Below are positions 7,526-14,966 of a DNA stretch of 28,292 nucleotides, one piece after another; position 1 is the first letter of the stretch, and the number at the start of each line of letters is the position of its first letter. The translations under genes and the position numbers were made by a program. Source of the stretch: Prevotellaceae bacterium UBA6858 (GTDB lineage: Bacteria > Bacteroidota > Bacteroidia > Bacteroidales > Bacteroidaceae); the NCBI GenBank assembly GCA_002451695.1, contig DKDC01000004.1:1-28292 (forward strand). The letters run 5' to 3'. The notes under the pieces were generated by a model. The model made no database searches, was not told the DNA's origin, and was given only the letters and a program-made list of their open reading frames with translations.

Positions 7526-8380
7526 ATGAAAAAAATTGTAATTTCACTGCTCGCCGTGGCTTTGCTGGCGGCTTGCAACAACAAGAAAGAAGAGAAAAAC
7601 CTGGCTTCACAAAACACCATTGACTCGCTCACCGACGTTGTAAACCAGAAAAACAACGAGCTGAACGACATTATGAGCACATTCAACGACATTCAGGAGG
7701 GTTTCCGCGAGATAAACGAGGCAGAGGGGCGCGTGAACATCGCCCGCAACAACGGCGAGACCAACGCCAAGGCCGACATCATGGAGAACATCTCGTTCAT
7801 AAAGCGCACCATGCAGCTCAACAAGGAGCGCATAGCCAAACTGAAGGAGCAGTTGAAGGAAAGCAGCTTCAACACGTCGAAACTGCAGTCCACCATAGAG
7901 AACCTGAACAAGGAGCTTGAGGCGAAAACAGCGCGCATAGAGGAACTGCAGGCGGAGCTTGACAACAAAAACGCCCACATAGCGCACCAGGACAAACAGA
8001 TTTCAGAGCTAAACACAAACGTCAACTCGCTCACCGCCGACAACGCCGCAAAGGCACGCGCCGTGGAGCGCCAGGACAGGCAGCTCAACACCGCGTGGTA
8101 CGTGTTCGGCACAAAAAAGGAGCTGCGCGAACAGCGCATACTCGAAGGCTCGAGCAAAGTGCTCAAAGGGAACAACTTCAACAAAGACTACTTCACGAAA
8201 ATCGACATAAGGGTTGACAAGGTTATAAAACTCTACTCAAAAAGCGCGAAACTGCTCACCAACCACCCCGCAGGCTCATACTCGCTCGACAAGGACGCCA
8301 GCGGAATGTACACGCTGCGCATCACCAACCCCACAACTTTTTGGAGCGTGAGCAAATACCTCGTTGTGGTGGTGAAATAA
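7526..8380 (+). CDS. Coiled-coil lipoprotein, possibly Cbp1-like
   Basis: This is a 284-residue predicted lipoprotein. A short signal peptide ends in the lipobox LAAC, with C17 as the lipidated residue, and a Lys/Glu-rich stretch follows. Residues about 95-185 form a long heptad-rich coiled coil containing repeated ELNKELEAK-like and ELQAELDNK-like segments. The C-terminal roughly 95 residues look globular, beginning WYVFGTKKELREQ and ending in a hydrophobic VVVVK. The FNDIQEGFREINEAEGRV stretch resembles, from memory, a Bacteroidota family annotated as Cbp1-type collagen-binding adhesins. That name is uncertain, and the adhesin role is inference only. It lies 6 bp after rsmI and 12 bp before the CNNM gene. 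Confidence 0.85.
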   Translation: MKKIVISLLAVALLAACNNKKEEKNLASQNTIDSLTDVVNQKNNELNDIMSTFNDIQEGFREINEAEGRVNIARNNGETNAKADIMENISFIKRTMQLNKERIAKLKEQLKESSFNTSKLQSTIENLNKELEAKTARIEELQAELDNKNAHIAHQDKQISELNTNVNSLTADNAAKARAVERQDRQLNTAWYVFGTKKELREQRILEGSSKVLKGNNFNKDYFTKIDIRVDKVIKLYSKSAKLLTNHPAGSYSLDKDASGMYTLRITNPTTFWSVSKYLVVVVK

Positions 8381-8392
8381 CAACAAACTTAG

Positions 8393-9694
8393 ATGACGGA
8401 CATACTGATAATACTCCTCCTGATTTTTCTCAACGGGTTTTTCTCGCTGGCCGAAGTGGCACTTATTTCCGCCCGTAAGAACCGCATTGAGGCAATGGCA
8501 AAAGCCGGAAGCCGCCAGGCGGCTTCCGCGCTCAGGCTCATGAACGACCCCGACCGTTTTCTCTCGACCGCACAGGTGGGGATAACGATTGTGGCGATTC
8601 TCACGGGTCTCTTCTCCGGCGAAGAGTTTGCCGGACGCTTCGGGACACTCCTCTCCTCGCTCGGGATGAGCGAGGTTTACGCAAAACCCGTGGCGCAGAT
8701 ACTGATTCTCGTTGTGGTAACATATCTGTCGTGCGAACTCGGCGAACTGTTCCCGAAGAAAATCGGCATAGACCGCGCCGAAAGCATGGCGAAGCTCACC
8801 GCGCCGCTGATGACGTTCTTTTCACGCCTTTCAATGCCCATAGTGTGGCTGCTGTCGAAGAACACCGAGTTTTTCGCCCGCTGCTTCAACCTCAACCCCG
8901 AAGACCACAGCGTTACCGAAGAGGAGATAAAGTCCATCATACAGGAAGGCACCGACTCGGGCGAGGTTCAGCAAGTGGAGCAGGACATCATGGAACGTGC
9001 GCTCGCGCTCGGCGACCAGACCGTGGAGCAGGTGATGACCCACAGAAGCGACATGGTTTTCCTTGAAGCGGACATGACATCAAAGGAAGTGCAGGACATA
9101 GTAACCGAAGACACCTACGCCGCATACCCCGTGGCAGGCGACGACCCCGACGAGGTTATCGGCGTGGTTACTCTGAAAGACCTTGTGTCACAGCTCTGGC
9201 AGAAAGACTTCTCACTGCGGAGGATTTTGCACAAGCCGCTGTATTTCCCGGAAAACATGACCGTTTACAAGGCTCTTGAGGAACTGAAGCGCAACAAGTT
9301 CAACCGCGCCCTCGTCGTTGACGAGTTCGGCATTGTGCAGGGCATAATAGTTTTGCGCGACATCATGGAAGGGCTTGTGGGGCAGATACCCGATGAGGAC
9401 GAGACGCTTGACATCGTGGAAAACGCCGACCACAATTCATGGTCAGTCAGCGGCCAATGCCAATTTTACGACTTTCTCGCGTTTTTCGATGAAGAAGACC
9501 TCTACACACCCGACTACAACACCGTGGGCGGGCTTATACTCGACCTTTTGGAGCGCATTCCATCGGCGGGCGAGACGCTCGGATGGAAAACTTTCGATTT
9601 CCGCATAATGAAAATGGACGGCACGCGAATCGACACGCTGCTTGTGCGCCACACACCGCAGCCCAAAGACGGCGACACAGACAAAGAGGAATAA
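8393..9694 (+). CDS. CNNM/CorC-type membrane protein with CBS pair (hemolysin-C family)
   Basis: This is a 433-residue inner-membrane protein. The N-terminal DUF21/CNNM transmembrane domain spans residues about 1-165. It opens with a hydrophobic helix and the conserved LNGFFSLAEVALIS stretch, and has the GELFPKKIG motif near 117-125. A CBS pair follows near 216-335 and should sense adenine nucleotides. The C-terminal CorC/HlyC domain lies near 345-425 (SWSVSG, YNTVGGLILDLLERIP and a DFRIMKMDGTRID-type ending). Family members are linked to Mg2+/Co2+ export or regulation, and older annotations call them hemolysins. The related gliding-locus protein GldE has the same architecture, so I give no symbol. 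Confidence 0.9.
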   Translation: MTDILIILLLIFLNGFFSLAEVALISARKNRIEAMAKAGSRQAASALRLMNDPDRFLSTAQVGITIVAILTGLFSGEEFAGRFGTLLSSLGMSEVYAKPVAQILILVVVTYLSCELGELFPKKIGIDRAESMAKLTAPLMTFFSRLSMPIVWLLSKNTEFFARCFNLNPEDHSVTEEEIKSIIQEGTDSGEVQQVEQDIMERALALGDQTVEQVMTHRSDMVFLEADMTSKEVQDIVTEDTYAAYPVAGDDPDEVIGVVTLKDLVSQLWQKDFSLRRILHKPLYFPENMTVYKALEELKRNKFNRALVVDEFGIVQGIIVLRDIMEGLVGQIPDEDETLDIVENADHNSWSVSGQCQFYDFLAFFDEEDLYTPDYNTVGGLILDLLERIPSAGETLGWKTFDFRIMKMDGTRIDTLLVRHTPQPKDGDTDKEE

Positions 9695-9742
9695 GGCGGA
9701 TGCCACAAAAAACATCAACATTCAATTAATCTATAGTTTGCA

Positions 9743-9781
9743 CGCCGTAGGGACGTATGCAATACGCCCCTGCAAACGGCG
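9743..9781. repeat. Two-tier GTATGC palindrome
   Basis: An inner stem, AGGGACGTAT (9749-9758) with ATACGCCCCT (9762-9771), has one G-T type mismatch. An outer stem is formed by CGCCG (9743-9747) and CGGCG (9777-9781). The inner part resembles the palindrome at 6665-6685 and belongs to a class of short GTATGC palindromes that I recall from other bacterial intergenic regions. Confidence 0.7.
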
Positions 9782-9793
9782 CAAAACCAAAGG

Positions 9794-9877
9794 CGTGAAA
9801 ACTGCATGGGACACAGAAAAAACTACATAGGATGTAGGAAAAATTATGTCTGATATAATTCAAATTACATCAGACAT
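9794..9877 (-). repeat. 84-bp phased-T-tract element, copy C (complete)
   Basis: Read on the minus strand, unit 1 is 9877-9857, unit 2 is 9856-9836, unit 3 is 9835-9815 and unit 4 is 9814-9794. The cores are ATGTCTGATGT, ATATCAGACAT, ACATCCTATGT and GTGTCCCATGC. The tails are AATTTGAATT, AATTTTTCCT, AGTTTTTTCT and AGTTTTCACG. An AAAAATT run flanks unit 1, as in copy E. Confidence 0.88.
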
Positions 9878-9948
9878 AATTTTTGCCATTTGGTGCACAC
9901 TTAAACGCAAGCCGTTACAACAACAACTCAAAACGCAAACATTAAACA

Positions 9949-9990
9949 AGGGTGTGCAGGCAAAAACGCAAAACGCCGCTTGCACACCCT
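9949..9990. terminator. Possible terminator hairpin of the convergent region
   Basis: AGGGTGTGCA (9949-9958) pairs perfectly with TGCACACCCT (9981-9990) across a 22-nt loop that itself contains GGC/GCC. It could end minus-strand porin transcription. The T-tail on that side (TGTTTAATGTTT) is interrupted, so the assignment is uncertain. Confidence 0.4.
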
Positions 9991-10014
9991 CATTCTTACC
10001 AAGTCGCGGGACTG

Positions 10015-10057
10015 CCTTTCCCTTTAAATTCCCTGGGCATCCAACACGAGGGAAAGG
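10015..10057. terminator. Possible hairpin downstream of the porin gene
   Basis: CCTTTCCCT (10015-10023) pairs perfectly with AGGGAAAGG (10049-10057). A short T-run follows on the plus strand (TTTTCC). It may stop plus-strand transcription from the CNNM side, but the loop is 25 nt and the signal is weak. Confidence 0.3.
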
Positions 10058-10113
10058 TTTTCCGCACCGGGATTTTCCACACAGTCCCTTTTTATGCCGT
10101 TGCAAAGCGGTTC

Positions 10114-11235
10114 TCAAAATCTGAAGTCAAGCTCCACGTCCGCCATTGAATAATTGTGCTTGCTCAGCGAGCGGTCGTTCACAAAGGCATACTCGGCGTT
10201 CACCTGTATGTTCTTGGAGAAATTGTAGTTGAGTCCGGCCTCATACATTGCCTTTGCCTTGCCCCAGTCTGCCGCCGGGCGGTAAAGGTCATAGCGCGCC
10301 TTGGCGTGGAGTTTCTCCTTGACAATCGGGGCTATGACAAGGGCGTAGTAACCGTCGGCCTTGTTGCCGTTGGCAAGGTTCACGGTGATGTCCTTCGCGT
10401 CGCTCTCCTTTTGGTAAGTGGTTGAGAAGCCGTAGCCTGTGGAATGGATGTATTCGGTGCGCATTGTCCAGCCGCTCACCTTGTATTCCGCCGAAAAGGC
10501 ATACCGCCTCTGTTGCAGGCGGCGCGTCCTTGTAACTTTGTTCTCCGGGTCGTTGGCATCAATGTTTCCCTTGCGGGCATACGAGCCCGTCCAGCCAAAC
10601 GCGCCTATCCTCATGCCCTTCACCGGCATCACCCACAGGCCTCCGATTACGTCCTTCTGCCGGTCAGCGTCCTTTACGTTTATGCCCTGTCCGTTGTAAA
10701 CGCCCACCTGATAGTGCAAAAGGTTTCTCCCCGACGCGTTTTTCAGGAAATCGCCCTGAAACTGCACGCCGATGTCCCTGCCGTTGCTTGCGTGCGAGCC
10801 GTTGCGGTCGTTAAAGCCCGCCAGCTTGGTAACGTTCTGTGCATAGCTCATGAAACCCTGGTCTATCGGGTTCATGGGGTTCTCAAAAGTGAACGGACGC
10901 TTGAACTGTCCCGCCTTGACGCGGAAGTAGTCGTATTTCTGCCATTCGGCAAACAGGTCAACCATTCTCGGACTGCTTCCGAGGTTGCCCGTGTTGCCGT
11001 TGAACTGCAACTGCGCCTTCCAGTAAAAGTCCCCCGCTATGCGTCCGTCGAGCGCAAGGCGCAGCATACGTATATTAAAGGAGTTCGACTCGTTGCCCTT
11101 TTGGAAACTCGCCTGATACTGCGTGAGCGCGTATCCGCTGAATTTCACATTGCTGATCCACGAAGATCCGTCCTTTTGTGCGCCTGCAAACACAAACGTG
11201 CCGGCAAGGAACGCCGTGATGATGATTTTCTTCAT
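10114..11235 (-). CDS. OprO/OprP-type outer-membrane porin
   Basis: This is a 373-residue predicted outer-membrane beta-barrel. A signal peptide covers residues about 1-19 (ending VFAGAQ). The mature protein is made of alternating hydrophobic strands, contains the FRVKAGQFKRPFTFENPMN region typical of the phosphate-selective porin O/P family, and ends in a terminal phenylalanine (ELDFRF) as expected for BAM recognition. In Pseudomonas this family moves phosphate or pyrophosphate, but in Bacteroidota the substrate is usually unknown. No phosphate-uptake gene is adjacent. It is a single-gene unit with its own promoter about 60-70 bp upstream. Confidence 0.88.
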   Translation of the reverse strand: MKKIIITAFLAGTFVFAGAQKDGSSWISNVKFSGYALTQYQASFQKGNESNSFNIRMLRLALDGRIAGDFYWKAQLQFNGNTGNLGSSPRMVDLFAEWQKYDYFRVKAGQFKRPFTFENPMNPIDQGFMSYAQNVTKLAGFNDRNGSHASNGRDIGVQFQGDFLKNASGRNLLHYQVGVYNGQGINVKDADRQKDVIGGLWVMPVKGMRIGAFGWTGSYARKGNIDANDPENKVTRTRRLQQRRYAFSAEYKVSGWTMRTEYIHSTGYGFSTTYQKESDAKDITVNLANGNKADGYYALVIAPIVKEKLHAKARYDLYRPAADWGKAKAMYEAGLNYNFSKNIQVNAEYAFVNDRSLSKHNYSMADVELDFRF

Positions 11236-11302
11236 TGCTTTTATATCTCTTTGAAATTACGTTTTCTTGGTACGGCTTTGGCATTTTGCCACAAACAGTT
11301 TG

Positions 11303-11310
11303 CAAACTTA
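11303..11310 (-). promoter_or_regulatory. -7 box of the porin promoter
   Basis: On the minus strand this reads TAAGTTTG, an exact TAnnTTTG. A T-run sits upstream, but I see no clear TTG at -33. It would give a leader of about 60 nt before the porin ATG. Confidence 0.5.
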
Positions 11311-11427
11311 CAAAAAAAACGCCCATTGGTCGAAAGATGCGCAATCTTTTGGCACACAGAAAATTACCCCGCCTTTTATTGCTTTATGTAAGATATTGTA
11401 ACTCAAAGGCTTGCAATTGACGAAAAA

Positions 11428-11511
11428 AGGTCTGACGTAGTTTTAATTATGTCTGATATAATTTTTCCCACATAGGACATAGTTTTTTCCATGTCCCATA
11501 TAGTTTTCGTG
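11428..11511 (+). repeat. 84-bp phased-T-tract element, copy D (complete)
   Basis: There are four units starting at 11428, 11449, 11470 and 11491. The cores are AGGTCTGACGT, ATGTCTGATAT, ACATAGGACAT and ATGTCCCATAT. The tails are AGTTTTAATT, AATTTTTCCC, AGTTTTTTCC and AGTTTTCGTG. It is preceded by an A-run. Confidence 0.9.
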
Positions 11512-11522
11512 ACATGGGAAAC

Positions 11523-11556
11523 CGGTATCGTACCATTATGTAATGGTACGATACCG
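11523..11556. repeat. Perfect 34-bp palindrome
   Basis: CGGTATCGTACCATTA (11523-11538) is followed by TG and then its exact reverse complement (11541-11556). It lies 11 bp beyond the unit-4 end of element copy D. No T-run follows on either side, so it does not look like a terminator. Confidence 0.85.
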
Positions 11557-11745
11557 TCCGAAACGCCCTACCTAATATTCGCAAAAAAAAATCCGGCAAA
11601 CCACTTTTTTGCCAACATATCGCACTTTCACGGCAAGTTGCTGCTTAACAGAAAATTAACATCGTATTTTCCTTGTTTTCGCCGGCACGGCACATAGGCA
11701 TTGCGAAAAAATTTCGCCTTTTCACGAATTTTTCTTTGATTTTTG

Positions 11746-11776
11746 TTTGGTGTTTAATTTTTTGTTCGTATCTTCG
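11746..11776 (+). promoter_or_regulatory. Promoter of a stand-alone small RNA
   Basis: A -33 TTTG lies at 11746-11749 and a -7 box TATCTTCG (one mismatch to TAnnTTTG) at 11769-11776, with exactly 19 bp between them. No credible coding start follows. The next strong signal is the terminator at 11947-12005. Confidence 0.6.
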
Positions 11777-11782
11777 CAATCG

Positions 11783-12005
11783 GTTAAGGGATACAACGCA
11801 TACGGCCAAGGGGCAAGGAGTGTTCCAAACAATGCCGGTGCACCTGCTAACAACAGGCTTTCCAAACCGCAATTATGAATGCTTTCATGGTTCCCTTCGA
11901 GAGTTCCAGGCAAGAGATAAATTTTTTTGTTTTATTTAGTACTTGTGGACTGAGTATTGAAGTTGGTCAGAGAATGATAGACTTGGGTATATCAGTCCTT
12001 TTTTT
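11783..12005 (+). ncRNA. Candidate small RNA of about 220 nt
   Basis: The block runs from the predicted start site near 11782 to the end of a T-run at 12005, about 223 nt. It has its own promoter and terminator, and a separate sppA promoter follows. Internal pairings include GGCA/TGCC around 11812-11838, CCTG/CAGG around 11843-11856, and ATGAA-TGCT-TTCAT around 11876-11889. The length fits a 6S-type or other regulatory RNA. I do not recognise the conserved cores of tmRNA, RNase P or SRP RNA, so the class is open. Confidence 0.5.
11947..12005 (+). terminator. Long-stem terminator of the small RNA
   Basis: An outer stem forms between GGACTGAGTAT (11947-11957) and ATATCAGTCC (11989-11998), with one bulge. 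An inner stem forms between AAGTTGGTCA (11960-11969) and TGATAGACTT (11975-11984), with one mismatch and a GAGAA loop. Seven T residues follow (11999-12005). Confidence 0.75.
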
Positions 12006-12057
12006 GTGTCCTGAAATTAAACCCCGACAAAGCAGCGTCCGCATTACGCAAAAATCT

Positions 12058-12065
12058 TAAATTTG
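12058..12065 (+). promoter_or_regulatory. -7 box of the sppA operon promoter
   Basis: TAAATTTG is an exact TAnnTTTG, 25 bp before the sppA ATG and just after the small-RNA terminator. A matching -33 TTG is not evident at the usual spacing. Confidence 0.5.
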
Positions 12066-12090
12066 CACTGTCATTAAATTGTAAATCATA

Positions 12091-13860
12091 ATGAAAAAGT
12101 TTTTATTGAACGTATTAAGTTCGGCGGCAGGCGTTTTTCTCGCCACCTCCATAATTGTCATACTCTTTATAGTGATGATTGTGTCGGCAAGCATGAGCAT
12201 GGGCGGACAGCCCTCCGCCAACGTGGAGCCGCACTCCGTATTGCGCATCGACCTGAAAGGCATACTTTCGGAGCGTTCGCAAAGCACGCCGCTTGCCGCG
12301 CTCGGGATGAGCGGCACACCCGCCGCGAGCCTTGAGGACATACTTCGCGCCATAGACGTGGCGGAAAGCAACAATAACATCGACGGCATATATATAAATG
12401 CAGGTGCCGTGTCGGCAAGCCCGGCAAGTTTGCAGGAAATGCGCCGCGCCATTGACGGCTTCCGCAAGTCGGGCAAATTCGTGGTAAGCTACGGCGGCAC
12501 ATACACGCAAGGCGCATACTACGTGTGCTCGGCGGCATCCAAGGTTATGCTCAACCCCATCGGCGAGCTTGAATGGCGCGGACTTGGCGGGGAAATGATG
12601 TTCTACAAGGACCTGCTGAAAAAAATAGGCGTGGAAATGCAGGTTGTGAAGGTAGGCACGTACAAAAGTGCGGTGGAGCCTTACACCGCCACCGAAATGT
12701 CCCCCGCCAACCGCGAACAGGTTACGCAATATATAACGAGCATCTGGGGCAACATGAAGAAAGAGGTGTCGGCTTCGAGAAAAATCCCCGTTGAAAAGCT
12801 CAACGCCCTTGCCGACATGTATATGGCGATGAAAAGCCCAAAGGAAGTGCTCGCCTCGAAACTGATAGACAAACTGGCATACGAGGACGAAGCCCTTGCC
12901 GAAGTGGCGAAACTTTCGGGAAAGAAAGACATTGACGATTTGAAGTTCGTGCAGCCCGCGAGCATAGCCCCGATAGCCGAAAGCAAAACCGACGGCGGCG
13001 AGATTGCGGTATATTACGCTTGCGGAAACATTGTGAGCGGCGAAACTGAAGGCGGGCTTTTCGACCAGGCAATCGTTGCCGACAAGATAATGCCCGACCT
13101 CGACGACCTTGCGAAGGACGAAGACGTGAAAGCCGTGGTTCTGCGCATAAACTCGGGCGGCGGCAGCGCGTATGCCTCCGAACAGATATGGCATTCAATA
13201 AAGAAACTCGCCGCAAAGAAGCCGGTGGTGGTGTCGATGGGCGACATGGCGGCTTCAGGAGCATACTACATGAGCAGCGCGGCGCAATACATTGTTGCCG
13301 AACCCACAACCCTTACGGGCAGCATAGGCATCTTCGGTATGATACCCGATGTGAGCGGGCTGATGAAGGACAAGCTCGGGATTAAGTTTGACGGCGTGAA
13401 AACCAACGCACACTCCGACTTTTTCTCAACCTCGCGCCCGTTCAACGCCGAAGAGAGGGCGATGCTGCAAAGCTATGTTGACCGTGGCTATGACCTTTTC
13501 ACATCACGCGTGGCAGAGGGCAGGAAAATGACAAAGCGGCAGGTTGACGAAATAGCCCAAGGGAGAGTGTGGACAGGCGAGGACGCACTGAAAATAAAGC
13601 TGGTTGACAAGCTCGGAAACCTTGACGACGCTGTGGCGGTTGCAGCAAAACGCGCAGGGCTTAAGGAATACCACTCCATACACTATCCGGCCTCAAAAGA
13701 ATGGTGGGAGAAGATTCTCGACTCCAAGATGCAGGACTACACCGACGCACAGCTCCGCAGCTATCTCGGCGAACTGTACCCCGCCCTCTCACTGCTGAAG
13801 AACATTGACAAGCGCGACAGGGTGCAGGCCCTGATTCCGTTCACCCCCGTTATTAGGTAA
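12091..13860 (+). CDS. sppA: Signal peptide peptidase SppA (67K type)
   Basis: This is a 589-residue inner-membrane serine protease of family S49 that degrades cleaved signal peptides. One N-terminal transmembrane helix spans residues about 9-32. Two S49 repeats follow, as in the long E. coli-type SppA. The catalytic Lys/Ser dyad is visible as K192 (VGTYKSAVEPYT) in the first repeat and S389 (GDMAASGAYYMS) in the second, matching the known K209/S409 arrangement of the E. coli enzyme. The second repeat also has the oxyanion-region motif RINSGGGSA. It leads a probable operon with lpxK, a purine nucleoside phosphorylase gene and thiL. Confidence 0.95.
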   Translation: MKKFLLNVLSSAAGVFLATSIIVILFIVMIVSASMSMGGQPSANVEPHSVLRIDLKGILSERSQSTPLAALGMSGTPAASLEDILRAIDVAESNNNIDGIYINAGAVSASPASLQEMRRAIDGFRKSGKFVVSYGGTYTQGAYYVCSAASKVMLNPIGELEWRGLGGEMMFYKDLLKKIGVEMQVVKVGTYKSAVEPYTATEMSPANREQVTQYITSIWGNMKKEVSASRKIPVEKLNALADMYMAMKSPKEVLASKLIDKLAYEDEALAEVAKLSGKKDIDDLKFVQPASIAPIAESKTDGGEIAVYYACGNIVSGETEGGLFDQAIVADKIMPDLDDLAKDEDVKAVVLRINSGGGSAYASEQIWHSIKKLAAKKPVVVSMGDMAASGAYYMSSAAQYIVAEPTTLTGSIGIFGMIPDVSGLMKDKLGIKFDGVKTNAHSDFFSTSRPFNAEERAMLQSYVDRGYDLFTSRVAEGRKMTKRQVDEIAQGRVWTGEDALKIKLVDKLGNLDDAVAVAAKRAGLKEYHSIHYPASKEWWEKILDSKMQDYTDAQLRSYLGELYPALSLLKNIDKRDRVQALIPFTPVIR

Positions 13861-13889
13861 AGGCTTTGGTGAAGTTTCCCGGAAAGAGA

Positions 13890-14966
13890 ATGCGCAGGCT
13901 GCTGGTCCCCGTGTCGTGGATTTACGGCGCGGCGACAGGCGTGCGCAATTTTCTGTTTGACCACGGAATAATAAAGTCGCGCAAATTCGGCATTCCTATT
14001 ATATGTGTGGGAAACCTCACCGTTGGCGGCACAGGCAAAACGCCCCACGTGGAATATCTGCTGCGGCTGCTCGGAAACAAGCCCGACATCGCAGTCATCA
14101 GCCGGGGATACCGAAGAAAGACAAAAGGCATGGTTGTTGCCACAGCCGCATCCACCGCCGTGGAGATAGGAGACGAACCGTTCCAGATAAAGACACATTT
14201 TCCAGGAATACGCCTCGTGGCGGACGCAAACCGCACCGAAGCCATCGGACATTTGATGCAGGACAACATAAGTCCTGCCGTAAAGGCGGTTGTGCTTGAC
14301 GACGCTTTCCAGCACAGGCACGTAAGCGCGGGAATGAACATAATGCTCACCGACTACAGCCGTCCAATTTACAGCGACAGGCAACTGCCGGCGGGAATGC
14401 TGCGCGAAAGTTTCAGCCAGCGGCGGCGTGCCGACATCGTAATCGTAAGCAAATGCCCCGCAGGTCTTTCCTGCGAAAAAAGGGACGGCATAGCGGAAAA
14501 ACTCGCCTTGCAGCCGCGCCAAAAGTTGTTCTTCACGACAATGGCATACGGCACGCCATATAACGTGTTCACGCAAAAAGCCGCGCCGCTAAAAGTCATA
14601 GCCGGAAACTGCCGCCGCATTCTCGCGCTTGCAGGCATTGCCCGCCCGCAGCCGTTCTTCAAGGAAATCGCGAAATACGGCATACACGAAACAAAATACG
14701 GCAGCAACATTTACAATATGCCTTTTGCCGACCACCACGACTTTTCACGCGGGGAATTGGCAGGTTTCAGAAAATTCGTCTCCGCCTCCGACGCGGCTAT
14801 TATAACGACCGAAAAAGACGCGGCGCGGCTGCTGTCGGCAGACATACATTGGAGCGAGGAGCAGAAGGCACGGATTTTTGCGCTGCCCATAAACGTGGAA
14901 TTTCTTTTCGGAGAGGAAAACAACTTTAACAAGATAATTTCAGACTATGTTGGACAAAATAAATGA
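13890..14966 (+). CDS. lpxK: Tetraacyldisaccharide 4'-kinase LpxK
   Basis: This is a protein of about 358 residues that phosphorylates the 4' position of the lipid A disaccharide precursor at the inner membrane. The P-loop VGNLTVGGTGKTPH lies near residues 40-53. The conserved acidic/aromatic motif LDDAFQHRHV replaces the usual LDDGFQHR. The final third has the ITTEKDAARL segment typical of the family. The ATG at 13890 is preceded by GGAAAGAG. In-frame GTG at 13869 and TTG at 13866 would add seven or eight residues and cannot be excluded. It lies within about 30 bp of the sppA stop, and its end overlaps the next gene by 20 bp. Confidence 0.93.
   Translation: MRRLLVPVSWIYGAATGVRNFLFDHGIIKSRKFGIPIICVGNLTVGGTGKTPHVEYLLRLLGNKPDIAVISRGYRRKTKGMVVATAASTAVEIGDEPFQIKTHFPGIRLVADANRTEAIGHLMQDNISPAVKAVVLDDAFQHRHVSAGMNIMLTDYSRPIYSDRQLPAGMLRESFSQRRRADIVIVSKCPAGLSCEKRDGIAEKLALQPRQKLFFTTMAYGTPYNVFTQKAAPLKVIAGNCRRILALAGIARPQPFFKEIAKYGIHETKYGSNIYNMPFADHHDFSRGELAGFRKFVSASDAAIITTEKDAARLLSADIHWSEEQKARIFALPINVEFLFGEENNFNKIISDYVGQNK

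Larger units (their letters stand above)
9695..10113. other. Convergent intergenic region between the CNNM gene and the porin
   Basis: No gene is present. It contains the palindrome at 9743-9781, element copy C at 9794-9877, and two further hairpins at 9949-9990 and 10015-10057 that could end transcription from either side. I find no protein-like frame here. Confidence 0.65.
11236..12090. other. Long divergent intergenic region between porin and sppA
   Basis: This 855-bp gap has no protein gene I can support. It holds the porin promoter (11303-11310, minus), element copy D (11428-11511), a perfect 34-bp palindrome (11523-11556), a promoter, RNA and terminator block (11746-12005), and the sppA -7 box (12058-12065). 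Small open frames at 11491-11697, 11673-11939 and 11875-12060 overlap these signals and look accidental. Confidence 0.7.

Noticed and set aside
10444..11391. 315-codon plus-strand open frame opposite the porin
   Set aside because: It is antisense to a complete porin with signal peptide and terminal phenylalanine, and its product has no recognisable features.
11875..12060. 61-codon open frame in the porin-sppA gap
   Set aside because: It runs through the terminator hairpin and T-run and has no protein-like features.
14041..14056. parS-like CCACGTGG in lpxK
   Set aside because: About 11 of 16 bases fit the Bacillus consensus, and the site encodes a conserved LpxK segment.
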